Positions 35,148-44,664 of a stretch of DNA of 64,000 nt are shown here, one piece after another (the stretch's first letter is position 1; each line of letters begins with the position of its first letter). Source of the stretch: Solibacillus sp040274725. Lineage in GTDB: Bacteria > Bacillota > Bacilli > Bacillales_A > Planococcaceae. The notes below the pieces were generated by a model. It ran no database searches. It saw only the letters and a program-made list of their open reading frames with translations, and was not told the DNA's origin. A program made the translations under genes and the position numbers. Location of the stretch: the NCBI GenBank assembly GCA_040274725.1, contig JBEMAQ010000003.1, positions 124,001-188,000 of the forward strand, given 5' to 3'.

Positions 35148-35876
35148 ATGTTTACAGGAAAAACAGTTGTTGTTACAGGTGCGGAACAAGGAATCGGGAA
35201 AGGTATTGCCTCGCAGTATGCACAGGCAGGCGCAAATGTTGTCATTGCAGATACAAATGAATTAGGTGTACAGCTTGCCGATGAGCTACTGGCAGACGGC
35301 TACTCTGCACTGTTTATCAAAACCGATGTCCGCGATGAACAAAGTGTGCGCCAACTGATGGAGCAAACAATAAATCGTTTCGGCTCGCTCAATATTTTAA
35401 TTAACAATGCAGGGAAATCCCCATTTAAATCATTATTCGAGCTGTCATTAGATGAATGGGATGACGTGCTCCATACAAATTTACGGAGCGTCTTTTTATG
35501 TTCTAGAGAGGCCGCGAAGCTGATGAAAAGCGGTGCCATCGTCAATCTTGCCTCAACGCGCGCTGTTATGTCCGAACCAAACTCAGAAGCTTATGCGGCT
35601 TCAAAGGGCGGGATTATCGCGCTCACACATGCACTCGCCGCATCACTTAGCCCACATATTACAGTCAACAGCATTTCGCCAGGCTGGATTGAAACCGGCG
35701 ACTACAGCGCACTGCGTGACATAGACCATGCACAGCACTTTTCTGGGCGTGTCGGCACACCTGAGGACATTGCACGTGCCTGTATGTATTTAACACAAGA
35801 AGCCAATAATTTTGTGACGGGAACAAATATTACCGTTGATGGTGGCATGACGAAAAAAATGATCTATGAGGAATAA
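35148..35876 (+). CDS. Short-chain dehydrogenase/reductase
   Basis: 242 aa classical SDR. The cofactor motif is TGAEQGIG (residues 10-17), followed by NNAG, the catalytic serine in NLASTRA, and Tyr/Lys in YAASKGG; the C-terminal end is FVTGTNITVDGGMT. It oxidises or reduces an alcohol/ketone with NAD(P)(H); Asp at the end of strand 2 (VVIADTNE) favours NAD. The substrate is unknown. AGGAGG precedes the ATG. The gene is 69 bp from the start of the next lipoprotein gene. Confidence 0.93.
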   Translation: MFTGKTVVVTGAEQGIGKGIASQYAQAGANVVIADTNELGVQLADELLADGYSALFIKTDVRDEQSVRQLMEQTINRFGSLNILINNAGKSPFKSLFELSLDEWDDVLHTNLRSVFLCSREAAKLMKSGAIVNLASTRAVMSEPNSEAYAASKGGIIALTHALAASLSPHITVNSISPGWIETGDYSALRDIDHAQHFSGRVGTPEDIARACMYLTQEANNFVTGTNITVDGGMTKKMIYEE

Positions 35877-35945
35877 TCGTTGCCGATGTTACTCGTGATG
35901 AAATATAATAACAGAAAATTCTTTCTCTTGAAGGGAGTGGACGTT

Positions 35946-36716
35946 TTGAACTATTTCGTTACGCTATTTGTACTGTTATTTCTTGTTGGCTGCACCGATT
36001 CTTCTACGCCAACGGATACGGGCATTGATATTGCAGTCGTTTCACCCGAGGAGCATCTAGCACAAGCCATTTCAAACATGAAGGAGTGGACAAGCTATCA
36101 ATCACAATTTAGCTCCTCGAGTATCGAGCATCCCGAGCTTGATGCATACAGTAGTAACAGCGAGCTTTCTTATATAAAGGAGCCATTTCAAGTATCAAAG
36201 CTTTACAAGGATAATTATTTCGGTGGACATTTTGAATGTTATTATGCTGAAGGCGCAGGCTTTAGCGTGAAAAATGAATTGGGGGATCAAACGTGGACGA
36301 CGGTAAATGAGCCCGTCACAGACAATGCGCTCATTCACGCGGTAGCTGATTTATTGCAGCTATTCGTACAGGAGCAGGATGCCTCCACCTTTACCGATAA
36401 CTCAGCACAGCTAACCATTACTGATGGTGATTTTGATGCAATCCGAGCTGCAATTGACAAGGTCGACGAACTGCGTAGTAAACTTGCGACACCCGAAGCA
36501 ATTTTAGTCAATATTTATGATGAGAGCTATGAGCCTACTGATACGTATGAGCAAATTGATGTGACACTCGCATTTCAAAACCGCGAAATCACCAATTATA
36601 TGATTACCATTGTGCGTGATGTAGGTATGGAGGAATACGGACCCGGACAGCTCGATTTAAGTGAAACCTTCAGTGCGGTCAATACGCTACAAGAAATTCC
36701 CGCGCCAACAAATTAA
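35946..36716 (+). CDS. Putative lipoprotein of unknown function
   Basis: 256 aa from a TTG behind GGGAG (residues 1-17 LNYFVTLFVLLFLVGCT form a lipoprotein signal with lipobox VGC). An earlier in-frame ATG at 35880 gives an unlikely leader. The mature part is acidic and Ser/Thr-rich at the N-terminus (DSSTPTDTG). Its HLAQAISNMKEWTSYQSQF resembles the helix in LppX/LolA-like extracytoplasmic proteins, but I do not claim a family. Confidence 0.7.
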   Translation: MNYFVTLFVLLFLVGCTDSSTPTDTGIDIAVVSPEEHLAQAISNMKEWTSYQSQFSSSSIEHPELDAYSSNSELSYIKEPFQVSKLYKDNYFGGHFECYYAEGAGFSVKNELGDQTWTTVNEPVTDNALIHAVADLLQLFVQEQDASTFTDNSAQLTITDGDFDAIRAAIDKVDELRSKLATPEAILVNIYDESYEPTDTYEQIDVTLAFQNREITNYMITIVRDVGMEEYGPGQLDLSETFSAVNTLQEIPAPTN

Positions 36717-37578
36717 GTTGAAACGATGTACACATTCCTAAAGAAATACAGCCATTTTAAATAAAGTTGAAATTTTTTAAAGCACAGCAAAATTCCGTGA
36801 AAAAAATTAAATGCCAACATTTTAAATTTGAAAAAAGTGCGATTTGGCGAAATTGACACACGACATATCCCTAAATAAGTGACAATCTGTTATTTACAGC
36901 TCATAATGTGCTTTTTCCTACAAAAAATCAGCTATTATTAGGTATCATAACAAATTTACCAAGTCTTTTTTACCAGAAAAAATAACGTCTTTCCATCTAA
37001 AAACCTGTATTTTTTGACGGAAAAGTGCAGGTTTTAGATGTTTTCCAATCTATATTTTCTCGACTAACTCAATCCAAATCATTGCTTTGGCAGCGATAGC
37101 GTTCGAAAAATTTTCACTGTCTTTTTCTAAAAATTTCAACTAGAAATGCTTCGTTTTTTACAAAAACGCGCTAATTTCACACGACTTTTCCACTTCTTTT
37201 CCTAGGAAAATCATCGTGTAGAGTAGTGTATTTTTGTTTTTTAGGATTTTTACAGACAGATATTCACAAAAATATAGCAGTTGGCACATAAATAAAAATA
37301 TGTTGTATGTAAATCCTGACAAATGAAGGTTTTTAAAGAATTTTATTTGGGTGAGAATTTTTTAAACGAAAATTAAACTGGCTAAACAATACTCATAAGG
37401 AGAGTTTTGGATAAACAACAATTCGATAAGTTTTCTAAAACAGGGTTAGTAGGTCAAAAAGAAAAGCAGATTGAGAAATAGGCTACAAGCATTTAATTAA
37501 AATTATTTAGTTCCAAAACCAGTGTTTGGGAATGTTCTTCACTTAACGTTGTCAGCCCGTATAAACGCCAATAACTAA
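36717..37578. other. AT-rich stretch, no convincing gene; one hairpin
   Basis: 862 bp without a supported coding region. A stem CATCTAAAAACCTG / CAGGTTTTAGATG at 36994-37040 is followed by TTTT and could be a terminator. A short frame at 37407-37481 (TTG, preceded by AAGGAG; 24 residues beginning MDKQQFDKFSKTGLVGQ) looks coding-like but is either tiny or the start of a broken gene. The rest looks like decayed or regulatory DNA. Confidence 0.5.
37407..37481 (+). pseudogene. Possible tiny ORF or gene remnant, 24 aa
   Basis: A TTG start with AAGGAG 4-5 nt upstream opens a highly charged peptide (MDKQQFDKFSKTGLVGQ, then charged residues to a stop). Composition is protein-like and the ribosome site is good. 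The length suggests either a very small gene or the surviving 5' end of a larger one. Confidence 0.3.
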
Positions 37579-37863
37579 TTATTTTTTATTTTTAAGCTCT
37601 AAAAGTATAGGTGCTATATTTAGTAAGATTGAAACAATTGTCAGCAACCATAACGTCTTTTCCATAGTAGGTACAACATCCAATAAAGCCGCCCAATCTT
37701 TAACATTTACCCAATTCGCTATAAGGCTATGTTCTGCACAGAGTGTCAATGCAGTAAATGATAATCCCATGGCCATCGCAAGTTTATAATCTTTACCTGT
37801 TGTATACATATAAAGATTGATAAAAGTTGCTACGATTGCAATAAGACCTAATATTAACCACAT
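37579..37863 (-). CDS. Small membrane protein of unknown function, 94 aa
   Basis: MWLILGLIAIVATFINLYMY opens a protein with three hydrophobic helices (about 1-20, 29-46, 70-88) and a short charged tail (ELKNKK). The ATG has GGGGG 7 nt upstream. It is probably an integral inner-membrane protein. No assigned function; possibly accessory, as it stands beside the gene-poor stretch. Confidence 0.65.
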   Translation of the reverse strand: MWLILGLIAIVATFINLYMYTTGKDYKLAMAMGLSFTALTLCAEHSLIANWVNVKDWAALLDVVPTMEKTLWLLTIVSILLNIAPILLELKNKK

Positions 37864-38021
37864 AATGATGCCCCCATTATATTTTTATGTAAGATTTCTA
37901 TATGTTTATAAATATTATTTTGAAATTTTGACCACTTCCCTTTTCAACATAGACGCAAATTGTAATTATATGGTTCCTAAATCCTCATTTGGGAGCCATT
38001 AACTATTTTAAACAGGATGAA

Positions 38022-38234
38022 TTAACCTTGTTTCTTTCCTCCCGAATAAAAAGAAACGATCGCAGAAAGACAGAGCGCTACCAATAATAACGTATACCCT
38101 ATAACAAAACGCCTTCTATTCACATTGTATTTGTTGTATATCGCTTCAAATACAAAAATCATGGGAAATAAAAAATAAGCAATAAATGCATAGGTTAAAC
38201 GATTAAAAATAACGCGGGATTGCCATTTGTCCAC
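38022..38234 (-). CDS. Small membrane protein of unknown function, 70 aa
   Basis: GTG start with a close AAGGA. Two hydrophobic helices (about 12-32 and 44-62) flank a basic loop (YNKYNVNRRRF), with a basic C-terminus (GGKKQG). Composition is typical of small Bacillales membrane proteins. The ribosome site is weak, so the start is uncertain. Confidence 0.5.
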   Translation of the reverse strand: MDKWQSRVIFNRLTYAFIAYFLFPMIFVFEAIYNKYNVNRRRFVIGYTLLLVALCLSAIVSFYSGGKKQG

Positions 38235-38301
38235 ATTTCCTTAAAAAGCTTAGCCTTATGAACGGTTATTCGACAAAAAACACGTTGCACCTGCAAAAAT
38301 A

Positions 38302-38341
38302 GCAAAGAGATGTGAAGTGCACATCCCTTTGCTATCAAAAT
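38302..38341 (-). terminator. Terminator of selO
   Basis: ATAGCAAAGGGATGT / ACATCTCTTTGCTAT pairs on the minus strand and is followed by TTTTT, about 35 bp after the selO stop. Confidence 0.85.
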
Positions 38342-38375
38342 GAATTATTTTTTAGTTTGATCCGATGCGCGCATT

Positions 38376-39830
38376 TCACGTCCCGCAATACGTCACATAC
38401 GGCTCATCGTCTGCTGGTGGCTCTGTATAATGCATATGCTCCGGTAGCACATCATACGGATTTGCACAAGCCGCCATCAATTCTTCAAGTTTTGTAAAAT
38501 CATGTTGCTGCGCGGCTGTTAGTGCTTCTTCTACAAGATGATTGCGCGGGATAACGGCTGGATTGACCGATTGCATCATCGCTTGCATATCATCTAGCAT
38601 CGTTTCCTGACGCGCTAAGCGAGCATGCCACTGCTGTTCCCAGACGCGAAATTCCTCTGATGTAAAGAACGCATTTACAGGGCGTACATTTTCACTCAGC
38701 GCGCGGAATGTCTGTGTAAAGTCTGCCTTATACTGTGCCATAATTGTGAGTAGGCGCTCGGCTAATGCTAAGTCGTCCGGCTCGTCGCTAATTAAACCAA
38801 GCTTCTCACGCATCCCACTAATCCAATATGCCTCATAATAGTCCTCGTAACGTCCGATTAACTGCTTCGCAATCGTAATCGCCTCGTCCTCATCTTCTGC
38901 AAATAACGGCAGCAAGCTCTCCGCTAATCGCGCTAAATTCCAGCCACCAATAAACGGCTGGTTGCTATAACGATAGCGCCCCTCATGGTCAATTGAGCTA
39001 AATACACTATCTGGATCATATGCATTAATAAACGCGCACGGCCCGTAATCAATCGTCTCGCCGCTAATCGTCATATTGTCGGTATTCATCACCCCGTGCA
39101 CAAAACCGACAAGCTGCCATTTCGCAATCAGCTCAGCCTGGCGCTCCATTACCTCCTCAAAAAAGGCGATATACGGATTGTCCGCTGTCGCCACATGCGG
39201 ATAGTGACGGCTAATCGCATAATCTGCAAGCTCACGTACCTCTTCAACGCCCGCGAAAGCTGCTGCATATTGAAACGTCCCGACGCGTAAATGACTCGCT
39301 GCCACACGTGTTAAAATCGCACCTTCTAACGCTGTTTCTCTATAGACCGCATCCCCCGTCGTCACAACCGCTAAGCTGCGCGTTGTCGGAATGCCGAGTG
39401 CGTGCATTGCCTCACTAATAATAAGCTCCCTCAGCATCGGGGCAAGACTTGCACGACCGTCTCCCCCGCGCGAAAACGGTGTACGCCCCGCTCCCTTTAG
39501 CTGAATATCCACACGCTCCTCGCCAATCACATGCTCACCGACAAGTAACGCACGGCCATCCCCAAGCATATTAAAATGCCCAAATTGATGCCCTGCATAA
39601 GCTTGTGCGATTTGCGCCGCGCCTTCTGGAAATGCATTTCCCGCAAACATGTGAATCGCTTCCTCTTCATAGAGCGCCTCCGTATCAAGACCAAGCTCAT
39701 CTGCTAACAAATAATTTAATGCGATCAGCTTTGGTTCTGGTACTTCATTTAACGTCACTTTTTTATAAAAAGTAGGTGATAATGTCAGATAGCTATTATC
39801 AAATTGCCAGCCCATTTGTTTTTTCATCAT
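38376..39830 (-). CDS. selO: Protein adenylyltransferase SelO (YdiU/UPF0061)
   Basis: 484 aa pseudokinase-fold enzyme that transfers AMP from ATP to Ser/Thr/Tyr of target proteins; SelO homologues have been linked to redox stress. Family landmarks: GHQFGHFNMLGDGRALLVGE (about 85-105), QLKGAGRTPFSRGGDGRASL (about 120-140), and the HGVMNTDNMTISGETIDYGP active-site segment (about 245-265). ATG 39830 has GAGG 6 nt upstream. It is downstream of a germination operon, but a link is not implied. Confidence 0.95.
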   Translation of the reverse strand: MMKKQMGWQFDNSYLTLSPTFYKKVTLNEVPEPKLIALNYLLADELGLDTEALYEEEAIHMFAGNAFPEGAAQIAQAYAGHQFGHFNMLGDGRALLVGEHVIGEERVDIQLKGAGRTPFSRGGDGRASLAPMLRELIISEAMHALGIPTTRSLAVVTTGDAVYRETALEGAILTRVAASHLRVGTFQYAAAFAGVEEVRELADYAISRHYPHVATADNPYIAFFEEVMERQAELIAKWQLVGFVHGVMNTDNMTISGETIDYGPCAFINAYDPDSVFSSIDHEGRYRYSNQPFIGGWNLARLAESLLPLFAEDEDEAITIAKQLIGRYEDYYEAYWISGMREKLGLISDEPDDLALAERLLTIMAQYKADFTQTFRALSENVRPVNAFFTSEEFRVWEQQWHARLARQETMLDDMQAMMQSVNPAVIPRNHLVEEALTAAQQHDFTKLEELMAACANPYDVLPEHMHYTEPPADDEPYVTYCGT

Positions 39831-39867
39831 ATACAACCTCTTTTCTACCATCATTATAACCCTTGTA

Positions 39868-40995
39868 CTACTTCACTACCTCTTTATACGATTTACGATC
39901 TACTGTTATTTTTTCAATATGAATCGTAATATTCCGTAACGTCTCCTCAGATAAGGACAGTTCATTACGTTGCTTCGGATACTTCCGGTACAAATATTCC
40001 TCCAAACGATACACATCTGCATCAAATGCCAGTGCAGCTTCAAATGTCCTGCGAATTTCCTTTGTCATTTGCTTTTCAATGGCTTCCCTCATCGATTTCT
40101 GCGTCACATTTTCTGCAAAGCTACGCAATGTTGCATTGCCGTGTATTGTCACATCAAAAAGCACTTGTTGCTGTGTGATAACCGGTGTCACATCCACATG
40201 TATATGCTCAAATACAAACGAAATGGCTTGCTCCTCATCACCAACTTTGTCAATTGTTATTCCAGACTGCTTTGTTTCATTACTTAGCCATTGCAAACCG
40301 CGTGCATCTTCCTGCTGCAAGACTCCTTTTAATGTTGTTGCTGAAATGACACTGACACCTGCAATTTGCGTGACAGTTGATGGTCCGTCTTTTGTGGTCC
40401 AATCTTCAATTAATTTCACAAACGGAATGCTACTGACATAGCTAGGTTCCGTCAAATCAATAATTAACTGGCGAATATTAAGTGGCCAGATAAGTGATTG
40501 TTGCTGATAAGAATTATATGGATCTGAAAGCTTAGATTGTGAAATGGCTCGGTTAATGATTGGCGTCGTGAGCATAATTTCTTCGAGTGAATCTTGCGTG
40601 CTATAAACCAAAATATTATAACGTGTCTCGGAAAAACGTGTAAATGTGTTGAGTACCATATCCATTTGCCCCGATTTTAAAAGCGCCTCGGAAAAAACGA
40701 CATACGAAAAATGTCCCCAATTGATTCGTTGATCCGCCGATTGATATAAATCATGCAATGCCTCACTCGGCGTTCTCCCTTTCCCGCGTCCTACCTCCGC
40801 TTGAACCGCATTCGGATTATTCGGTTGATCGGATTTCGCGATATTTGTAAAATCAATAATTTGTGCGTAAGTGACGTACTGTTCATCTTCATAATCCATC
40901 CCAAGCCCGTGAATATACAGCATGCGCTCTGGTTCCTTAGTATCCCAACAACCTGCTAATAAGAGGACACTCAATAGCCATAGTTTACGCATCAT
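39868..40995 (-). CDS. Germinant receptor C subunit, Ger(x)C family lipoprotein (operon 1)
   Basis: 375 aa from ATG 40995 (MMRKLWLLSVLLLAGCWDTKE), with AAGG upstream. The lipoprotein signal has lipobox LAGC followed by the family's WDxxE. The Ger(x)C C-terminal region shows HIHVDVTPVIT and VTQKSMREAIEKQMTKEIR. It is a lipid-anchored subunit of a spore inner-membrane nutrient receptor. Its start overlaps the end of the A-subunit gene by 11 nt, so the three genes are one operon. Confidence 0.92.
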   Translation of the reverse strand: MMRKLWLLSVLLLAGCWDTKEPERMLYIHGLGMDYEDEQYVTYAQIIDFTNIAKSDQPNNPNAVQAEVGRGKGRTPSEALHDLYQSADQRINWGHFSYVVFSEALLKSGQMDMVLNTFTRFSETRYNILVYSTQDSLEEIMLTTPIINRAISQSKLSDPYNSYQQQSLIWPLNIRQLIIDLTEPSYVSSIPFVKLIEDWTTKDGPSTVTQIAGVSVISATTLKGVLQQEDARGLQWLSNETKQSGITIDKVGDEEQAISFVFEHIHVDVTPVITQQQVLFDVTIHGNATLRSFAENVTQKSMREAIEKQMTKEIRRTFEAALAFDADVYRLEEYLYRKYPKQRNELSLSEETLRNITIHIEKITVDRKSYKEVVK

Positions 40996-42433
40996 CTTCC
41001 CGACCTTTCCGCGTTTCATCCTGTGTGTGTAACATCTTCGGACGTTTCTTGTATTGTTTTTGCGGTAAACGTAGGAAAGCTTTTGCCCAGTTTTTTAATG
41101 AAAAATCATTTGCAAAATTTAAGTACGGCACGCCCAGCACCCGTAAATTCGCTAAATATAATAAAACGATAAAAAACGAAATGAACACACCAAAAAAACC
41201 TAAAATACTCGCCATTAAAATAAAAAAAATCCGCACAATACTAATCGCTGAGACGAGAGACTGATTGACAAGTGTGAACGCTGCAATGGTTGAAACTGCA
41301 ATAACAACGACCATGGCAGGACTTGTAATACCCGCGCGAATGGCCGCATCACCAATAATGAGTCCACCAACAACACCAATCGTACTCCCAATAATTGTTG
41401 GTAAACGCAAGCCCGCCTCTCGAAGCAATTCAAACATAAAAACCATCAATAACATTTCAAGCGACGACGGGAGTGGCAAACCTGTATTGGCCTGTACGAC
41501 TGTTGCAAGGAGTGGAAATGGCAATTGATCTTGGTGAAACGTTGTAAGCGCAAGCCAAGTCGCGGGCAACAACACGCCAATGCCTATGCAAAACACCCGA
41601 ATTAGCCGTTCAAACGAGCTAAATATAACAGGATATTCGTTATCTTCACCTGATTTTAGCAGCATCAGTAAATTAATCGGTGTAATCGTCGCATACGCTA
41701 CGCCATCTACAAAAATAATAAAGCGTCCACGCGCTAGTGCCTGCATCGCAAAATCTGGTCGCCCTGTGTAATCAACGAGCGGAAACAGCTTCGTGTTTTG
41801 ATGTAGCATTTCCATAAGGGCCGCTGTACTAAATACAATATCGACATCAACCTTCGCTAAGCCTTGCTTGATTTGCTGTAGTGACTCTTTATTCGCAATA
41901 TCATCAAAATAAACAATGGCAAGTGCTGTTTTAGAACGCCTCCCAAGCTCCATTCGTTCAACACAAAGTGATTTTGTAGGGAGACGCTTTCGAAGTAGCG
42001 CTATATTTGTCGCGATATCCTCGATGAAATTATCCCGCGGCCCTGTAATGGTCACTTCTAAATTTGTTTCCTCAGGACTGCGATTTGGTTTTTTTTCAAT
42101 ATTCGCTGCGACAAAAACTAGCTCATCGAGACAAATCAAACAATGTCCTCGGTATACAAGTAACTCTGCCTCATCACTCGTTGTCACAGCCACGATTTGC
42201 GGTAAAGCGATCGTTGTGATGAGCGTTTGTTCATCTATCTTTTCTGCCTGCTGTAAAAACTGTGTGATCCTTGGCATCACAACCTCATGTAGCAAATATA
42301 AATCAATCATCGCTTCACATATAATAAGGGTGACCGTATGCTCATTGAATAGCAGTGTTTGAAATTTAATATCTGCTGACTTTTTAAATAGTTGCTCAAA
42401 AGTTGCTGTTGTTAATACTTCATTCCTAGCCAT
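40985..42433 (-). CDS. Germinant receptor A subunit, GerA/SpoVAF family (operon 1)
   Basis: 482 aa. A soluble N-terminal domain (about 1-275) contains ITGPRDNFIEDIATNIALLRKRLP and the conserved TGRPDFAMQALARGRFIIFVDG. A membrane domain with five or so helices follows (about 285-460; LPTIIGSTIGVVGGLIIGDAAI). GerA A-subunits assemble as nutrient-gated channels in the spore inner membrane. It overlaps the B gene by 8 nt and the C gene by 11 nt. The ligand is unknown. Confidence 0.95.
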   Translation of the reverse strand: MARNEVLTTATFEQLFKKSADIKFQTLLFNEHTVTLIICEAMIDLYLLHEVVMPRITQFLQQAEKIDEQTLITTIALPQIVAVTTSDEAELLVYRGHCLICLDELVFVAANIEKKPNRSPEETNLEVTITGPRDNFIEDIATNIALLRKRLPTKSLCVERMELGRRSKTALAIVYFDDIANKESLQQIKQGLAKVDVDIVFSTAALMEMLHQNTKLFPLVDYTGRPDFAMQALARGRFIIFVDGVAYATITPINLLMLLKSGEDNEYPVIFSSFERLIRVFCIGIGVLLPATWLALTTFHQDQLPFPLLATVVQANTGLPLPSSLEMLLMVFMFELLREAGLRLPTIIGSTIGVVGGLIIGDAAIRAGITSPAMVVVIAVSTIAAFTLVNQSLVSAISIVRIFFILMASILGFFGVFISFFIVLLYLANLRVLGVPYLNFANDFSLKNWAKAFLRLPQKQYKKRPKMLHTQDETRKGREDDA

Positions 42434-43517
42434 GCTTCGGCGCCCCCTGCCTTGGCTTTTCTTTTTTTAGTACGGCAATGAAAAGAATGACTGATAGCAA
42501 GCCAAAAAAACAAGCCGTCATGATTAAAAACCAACCGCTATCGAATATTAAAAATTGCTCTTCATTTACAAAAAATAAAATGCAGCATAGTACGAAAAAT
42601 GGCATCGCTAAGTTTGTCCAAATCCGTTTTTTTTGCTCGGTCCATTTATACATTTCAACAATAATAAATAATAAAATACCTACGCGAATAAAAGCGCCGG
42701 TCAGCCATTGATACGCTGAAAAGAAATCCATATGCTCAAAATATTGGCCAATTGTCGCAAGCGTCCATTCCTCATAGGCAGGATAGCGAAGTTCAGCGGC
42801 CTCCTTTGGTCCAAATTCGGTAATGGCACCAATGAGTGGACCAAGTGTTAAGCCTGCAAGGACGGCTAAAATGAGGAGTAAATGATAGCTACGTAGAGGT
42901 TTCTTAATATAATGCTGCAAAAATAACAGCAGCGTTAATTCAATATAACCCGACATCGCATAAACCATACTTGATACAACAGGCGACATCCCATGCTCTA
43001 AAAATGGCTTTAATAATGTATGATCCTTTATTGGAATATTCACGATTGCAACAAAAAAGCCGAGTACAAGCACACCAAATAACACAATACTATTGACCAT
43101 CGTAATCGTTAAAATGTTCATTGTCGCTAACGTCATACATAAGATTGAAAAAATGACCAGCAATACAATTGGTGGTGTATCGGGTAAAAACGATATATTA
43201 AACCACTGCAATGTTTCTCGCATTGTAACAGCCGCTAATAGCAATAAATAGGCTGCTGTCACAAAAAACAAAATTGCCGTTAGACGCTTTCCAATCCGTC
43301 GCTCTAGCCAATTCCTAATATGCTCACCTTTTGATTGCTTATGAATAAACAACAGAAGGAAAATCCACGGAATCATTACCACTGCCCCTAATATAACGGC
43401 AAGCCAACTATCTCTCCCACCGTTTTCCAATAACGCTGGTAAAATCGTGACATGATTTTTCAAGCCGATAAATGTCATCGCAAGTAGTAACAAATGCAGT
43501 ATGCTAATTTTATTCAT
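42426..43517 (-). CDS. Germinant receptor B subunit, spore permease GerB family (operon 1)
   Basis: 363 aa with ten hydrophobic helices, of the amino acid/polyamine/organocation transporter-like GerB family. B subunits carry the germinant-binding pocket. It is the first gene of its operon, so the order is B-A-C, not the usual A-B-C. The next gene upstream is a DUF2268 protease-like gene, 64 bp away and on the same strand. Confidence 0.93.
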   Translation of the reverse strand: MNKISILHLLLLAMTFIGLKNHVTILPALLENGGRDSWLAVILGAVVMIPWIFLLLFIHKQSKGEHIRNWLERRIGKRLTAILFFVTAAYLLLLAAVTMRETLQWFNISFLPDTPPIVLLVIFSILCMTLATMNILTITMVNSIVLFGVLVLGFFVAIVNIPIKDHTLLKPFLEHGMSPVVSSMVYAMSGYIELTLLLFLQHYIKKPLRSYHLLLILAVLAGLTLGPLIGAITEFGPKEAAELRYPAYEEWTLATIGQYFEHMDFFSAYQWLTGAFIRVGILLFIIVEMYKWTEQKKRIWTNLAMPFFVLCCILFFVNEEQFLIFDSGWFLIMTACFFGLLSVILFIAVLKKEKPRQGAPKHG

Positions 43518-43580
43518 AGCAACACCTACTTTTTATGTAGTGTAGGCGTTTTTTTCAACTTTTATCCTTAAATAGACAAA

Positions 43581-44318
43581 TTAAGCGATTTCAAACCCTG
43601 CCTTTCCTACAATCGTTTCTGTACGCATCGTGAGTAAATCCTTCACTGAATGCGGTCCTTCATTTCCTAAAAATTCCTTTACGATTCGGTAGCCTGTGCA
43701 GTAGCCAAGGCGTGGCGGAGTTTGTTCTCCCCCGATTAATAATTCTCGGTGCTTGTGTAGCCCTGTTTCATACAATTTCGGCTTCACATAAGTTAGCCAA
43801 TACGCCACAACTTCCGCATACAAATAGCGCGTCGTCCACGGACTGAGCGCTTCTTCACCGTACAAGCTTTCTACCGCATATTCCGCGAGCCCTTCTGTGA
43901 TGAGTGAATCCATTAATGTTGGCGGGTCATTCAAATACGGGCGGTGACAGCTATGACAATATTCATGTGTAAAGAGTGCCTGCAACTCACAAGGTGTTAG
44001 CGTAGGCGAGATAAATAAACAAATCCCGCGTTCATACGACACACCATTTTTCGATATATCTTCTCGGATTGGCAATAAATAAACAGCTACATCAGGTCCA
44101 TCCCACAATGCCTGTAATTCGTGCTGTAATTCACGTACCATTTCCCAATAATCAAAGGATACCTGCACCGCGCCACTTGCTAATAATCCTTGCCCAAGTA
44201 ACTCATAACGGATTGCCTCTCGTGCCATCCTCGGAAACAACTCACGTACGAGCTCACTCGCTACGCCCACTCGGTCAGGTAGCACTTCAAAAAGATGCTG
44301 CGTCGCAATGACTGGCAT
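43581..44318 (-). CDS. DUF2268 family putative zinc metalloprotease
   Basis: 245 aa from ATG 44318 (MPVIATQHLFEVLPDRVGVA) behind GGGAGG; the open frame extends upstream into a repeat, which is not coding. The HExxH zinc motif is in FTHEYCHSCHR (about 140-150), with a further glutamate in LITEGLAEYAVE (about 172), as in DUF2268 gluzincin-like proteins. Substrate and role are unknown. It has no signal peptide, so it is probably cytosolic. Confidence 0.85.
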   Translation of the reverse strand: MPVIATQHLFEVLPDRVGVASELVRELFPRMAREAIRYELLGQGLLASGAVQVSFDYWEMVRELQHELQALWDGPDVAVYLLPIREDISKNGVSYERGICLFISPTLTPCELQALFTHEYCHSCHRPYLNDPPTLMDSLITEGLAEYAVESLYGEEALSPWTTRYLYAEVVAYWLTYVKPKLYETGLHKHRELLIGGEQTPPRLGYCTGYRIVKEFLGNEGPHSVKDLLTMRTETIVGKAGFEIA

Positions 44319-44397
44319 AGACAGTTCCTCCCTTTTCACTGTTAAGGAAATTTTATATTTTCGCACCGTGGATAACTTAAGGCAAAGTTTGCTTTGC

Positions 44398-44575
44398 GTC
44401 CAGGCTAAAGCGCCAGCCCCTCGAGTCGTTTCGATCCCTCTGGTGAAAGTTGAAGAGCGCACTTTCACTTCGGGCTCTCCAACGCTTGAGGCTCACACGA
44501 TGTGAGTCATTGGGAGCCTGCCACATGGATGTGGCGTTTGGCTCACTCGGGGCTGAACAGGCACTTTAGCACTTT
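44398..44575. repeat. Intergenic repeat with terminal inverted ends
   Basis: About 175 bp bounded by inverted ends: GCTAAAGCGCC + AGCCCC (44404-44420) against GGGGCT + GGCACTTTAGC (44549-44570). Repeats with the framework of such ends (GCGCC...AGCCCC...GGGGCT...GGCGCTT) are familiar from Bacillales intergenic regions. It is unrelated in sequence to the composite repeats at 11 and 19.5 kb. It carries a twin-hairpin module. The remaining flanks to 44664 hold no gene. Confidence 0.75.
44491..44544 (+). repeat. Twin-hairpin module, copy 3
   Basis: Hairpin 1 is CTCACACGATGTGAG (44492-44506). Hairpin 2 has an outer stem GAGCC (44514-44518) / GGCTC (44540-44544) around GCCACATGGATGTGGC (44520-44535), then GTTT. 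The order, the nested second stem, the GATG-type loops and the 3' T-rich linker match copies 1 and 2, although the stem sequences differ. Here the host repeat is of another family. Confidence 0.65.
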
Positions 44576-44664
44576 TGTTCCTAGATGAATTAGACGATGC
44601 GCTCGTATGAACATTTGATGCAAACATATAGTAGTACACCGCTTAATAGAAGGGAGGGATGATG

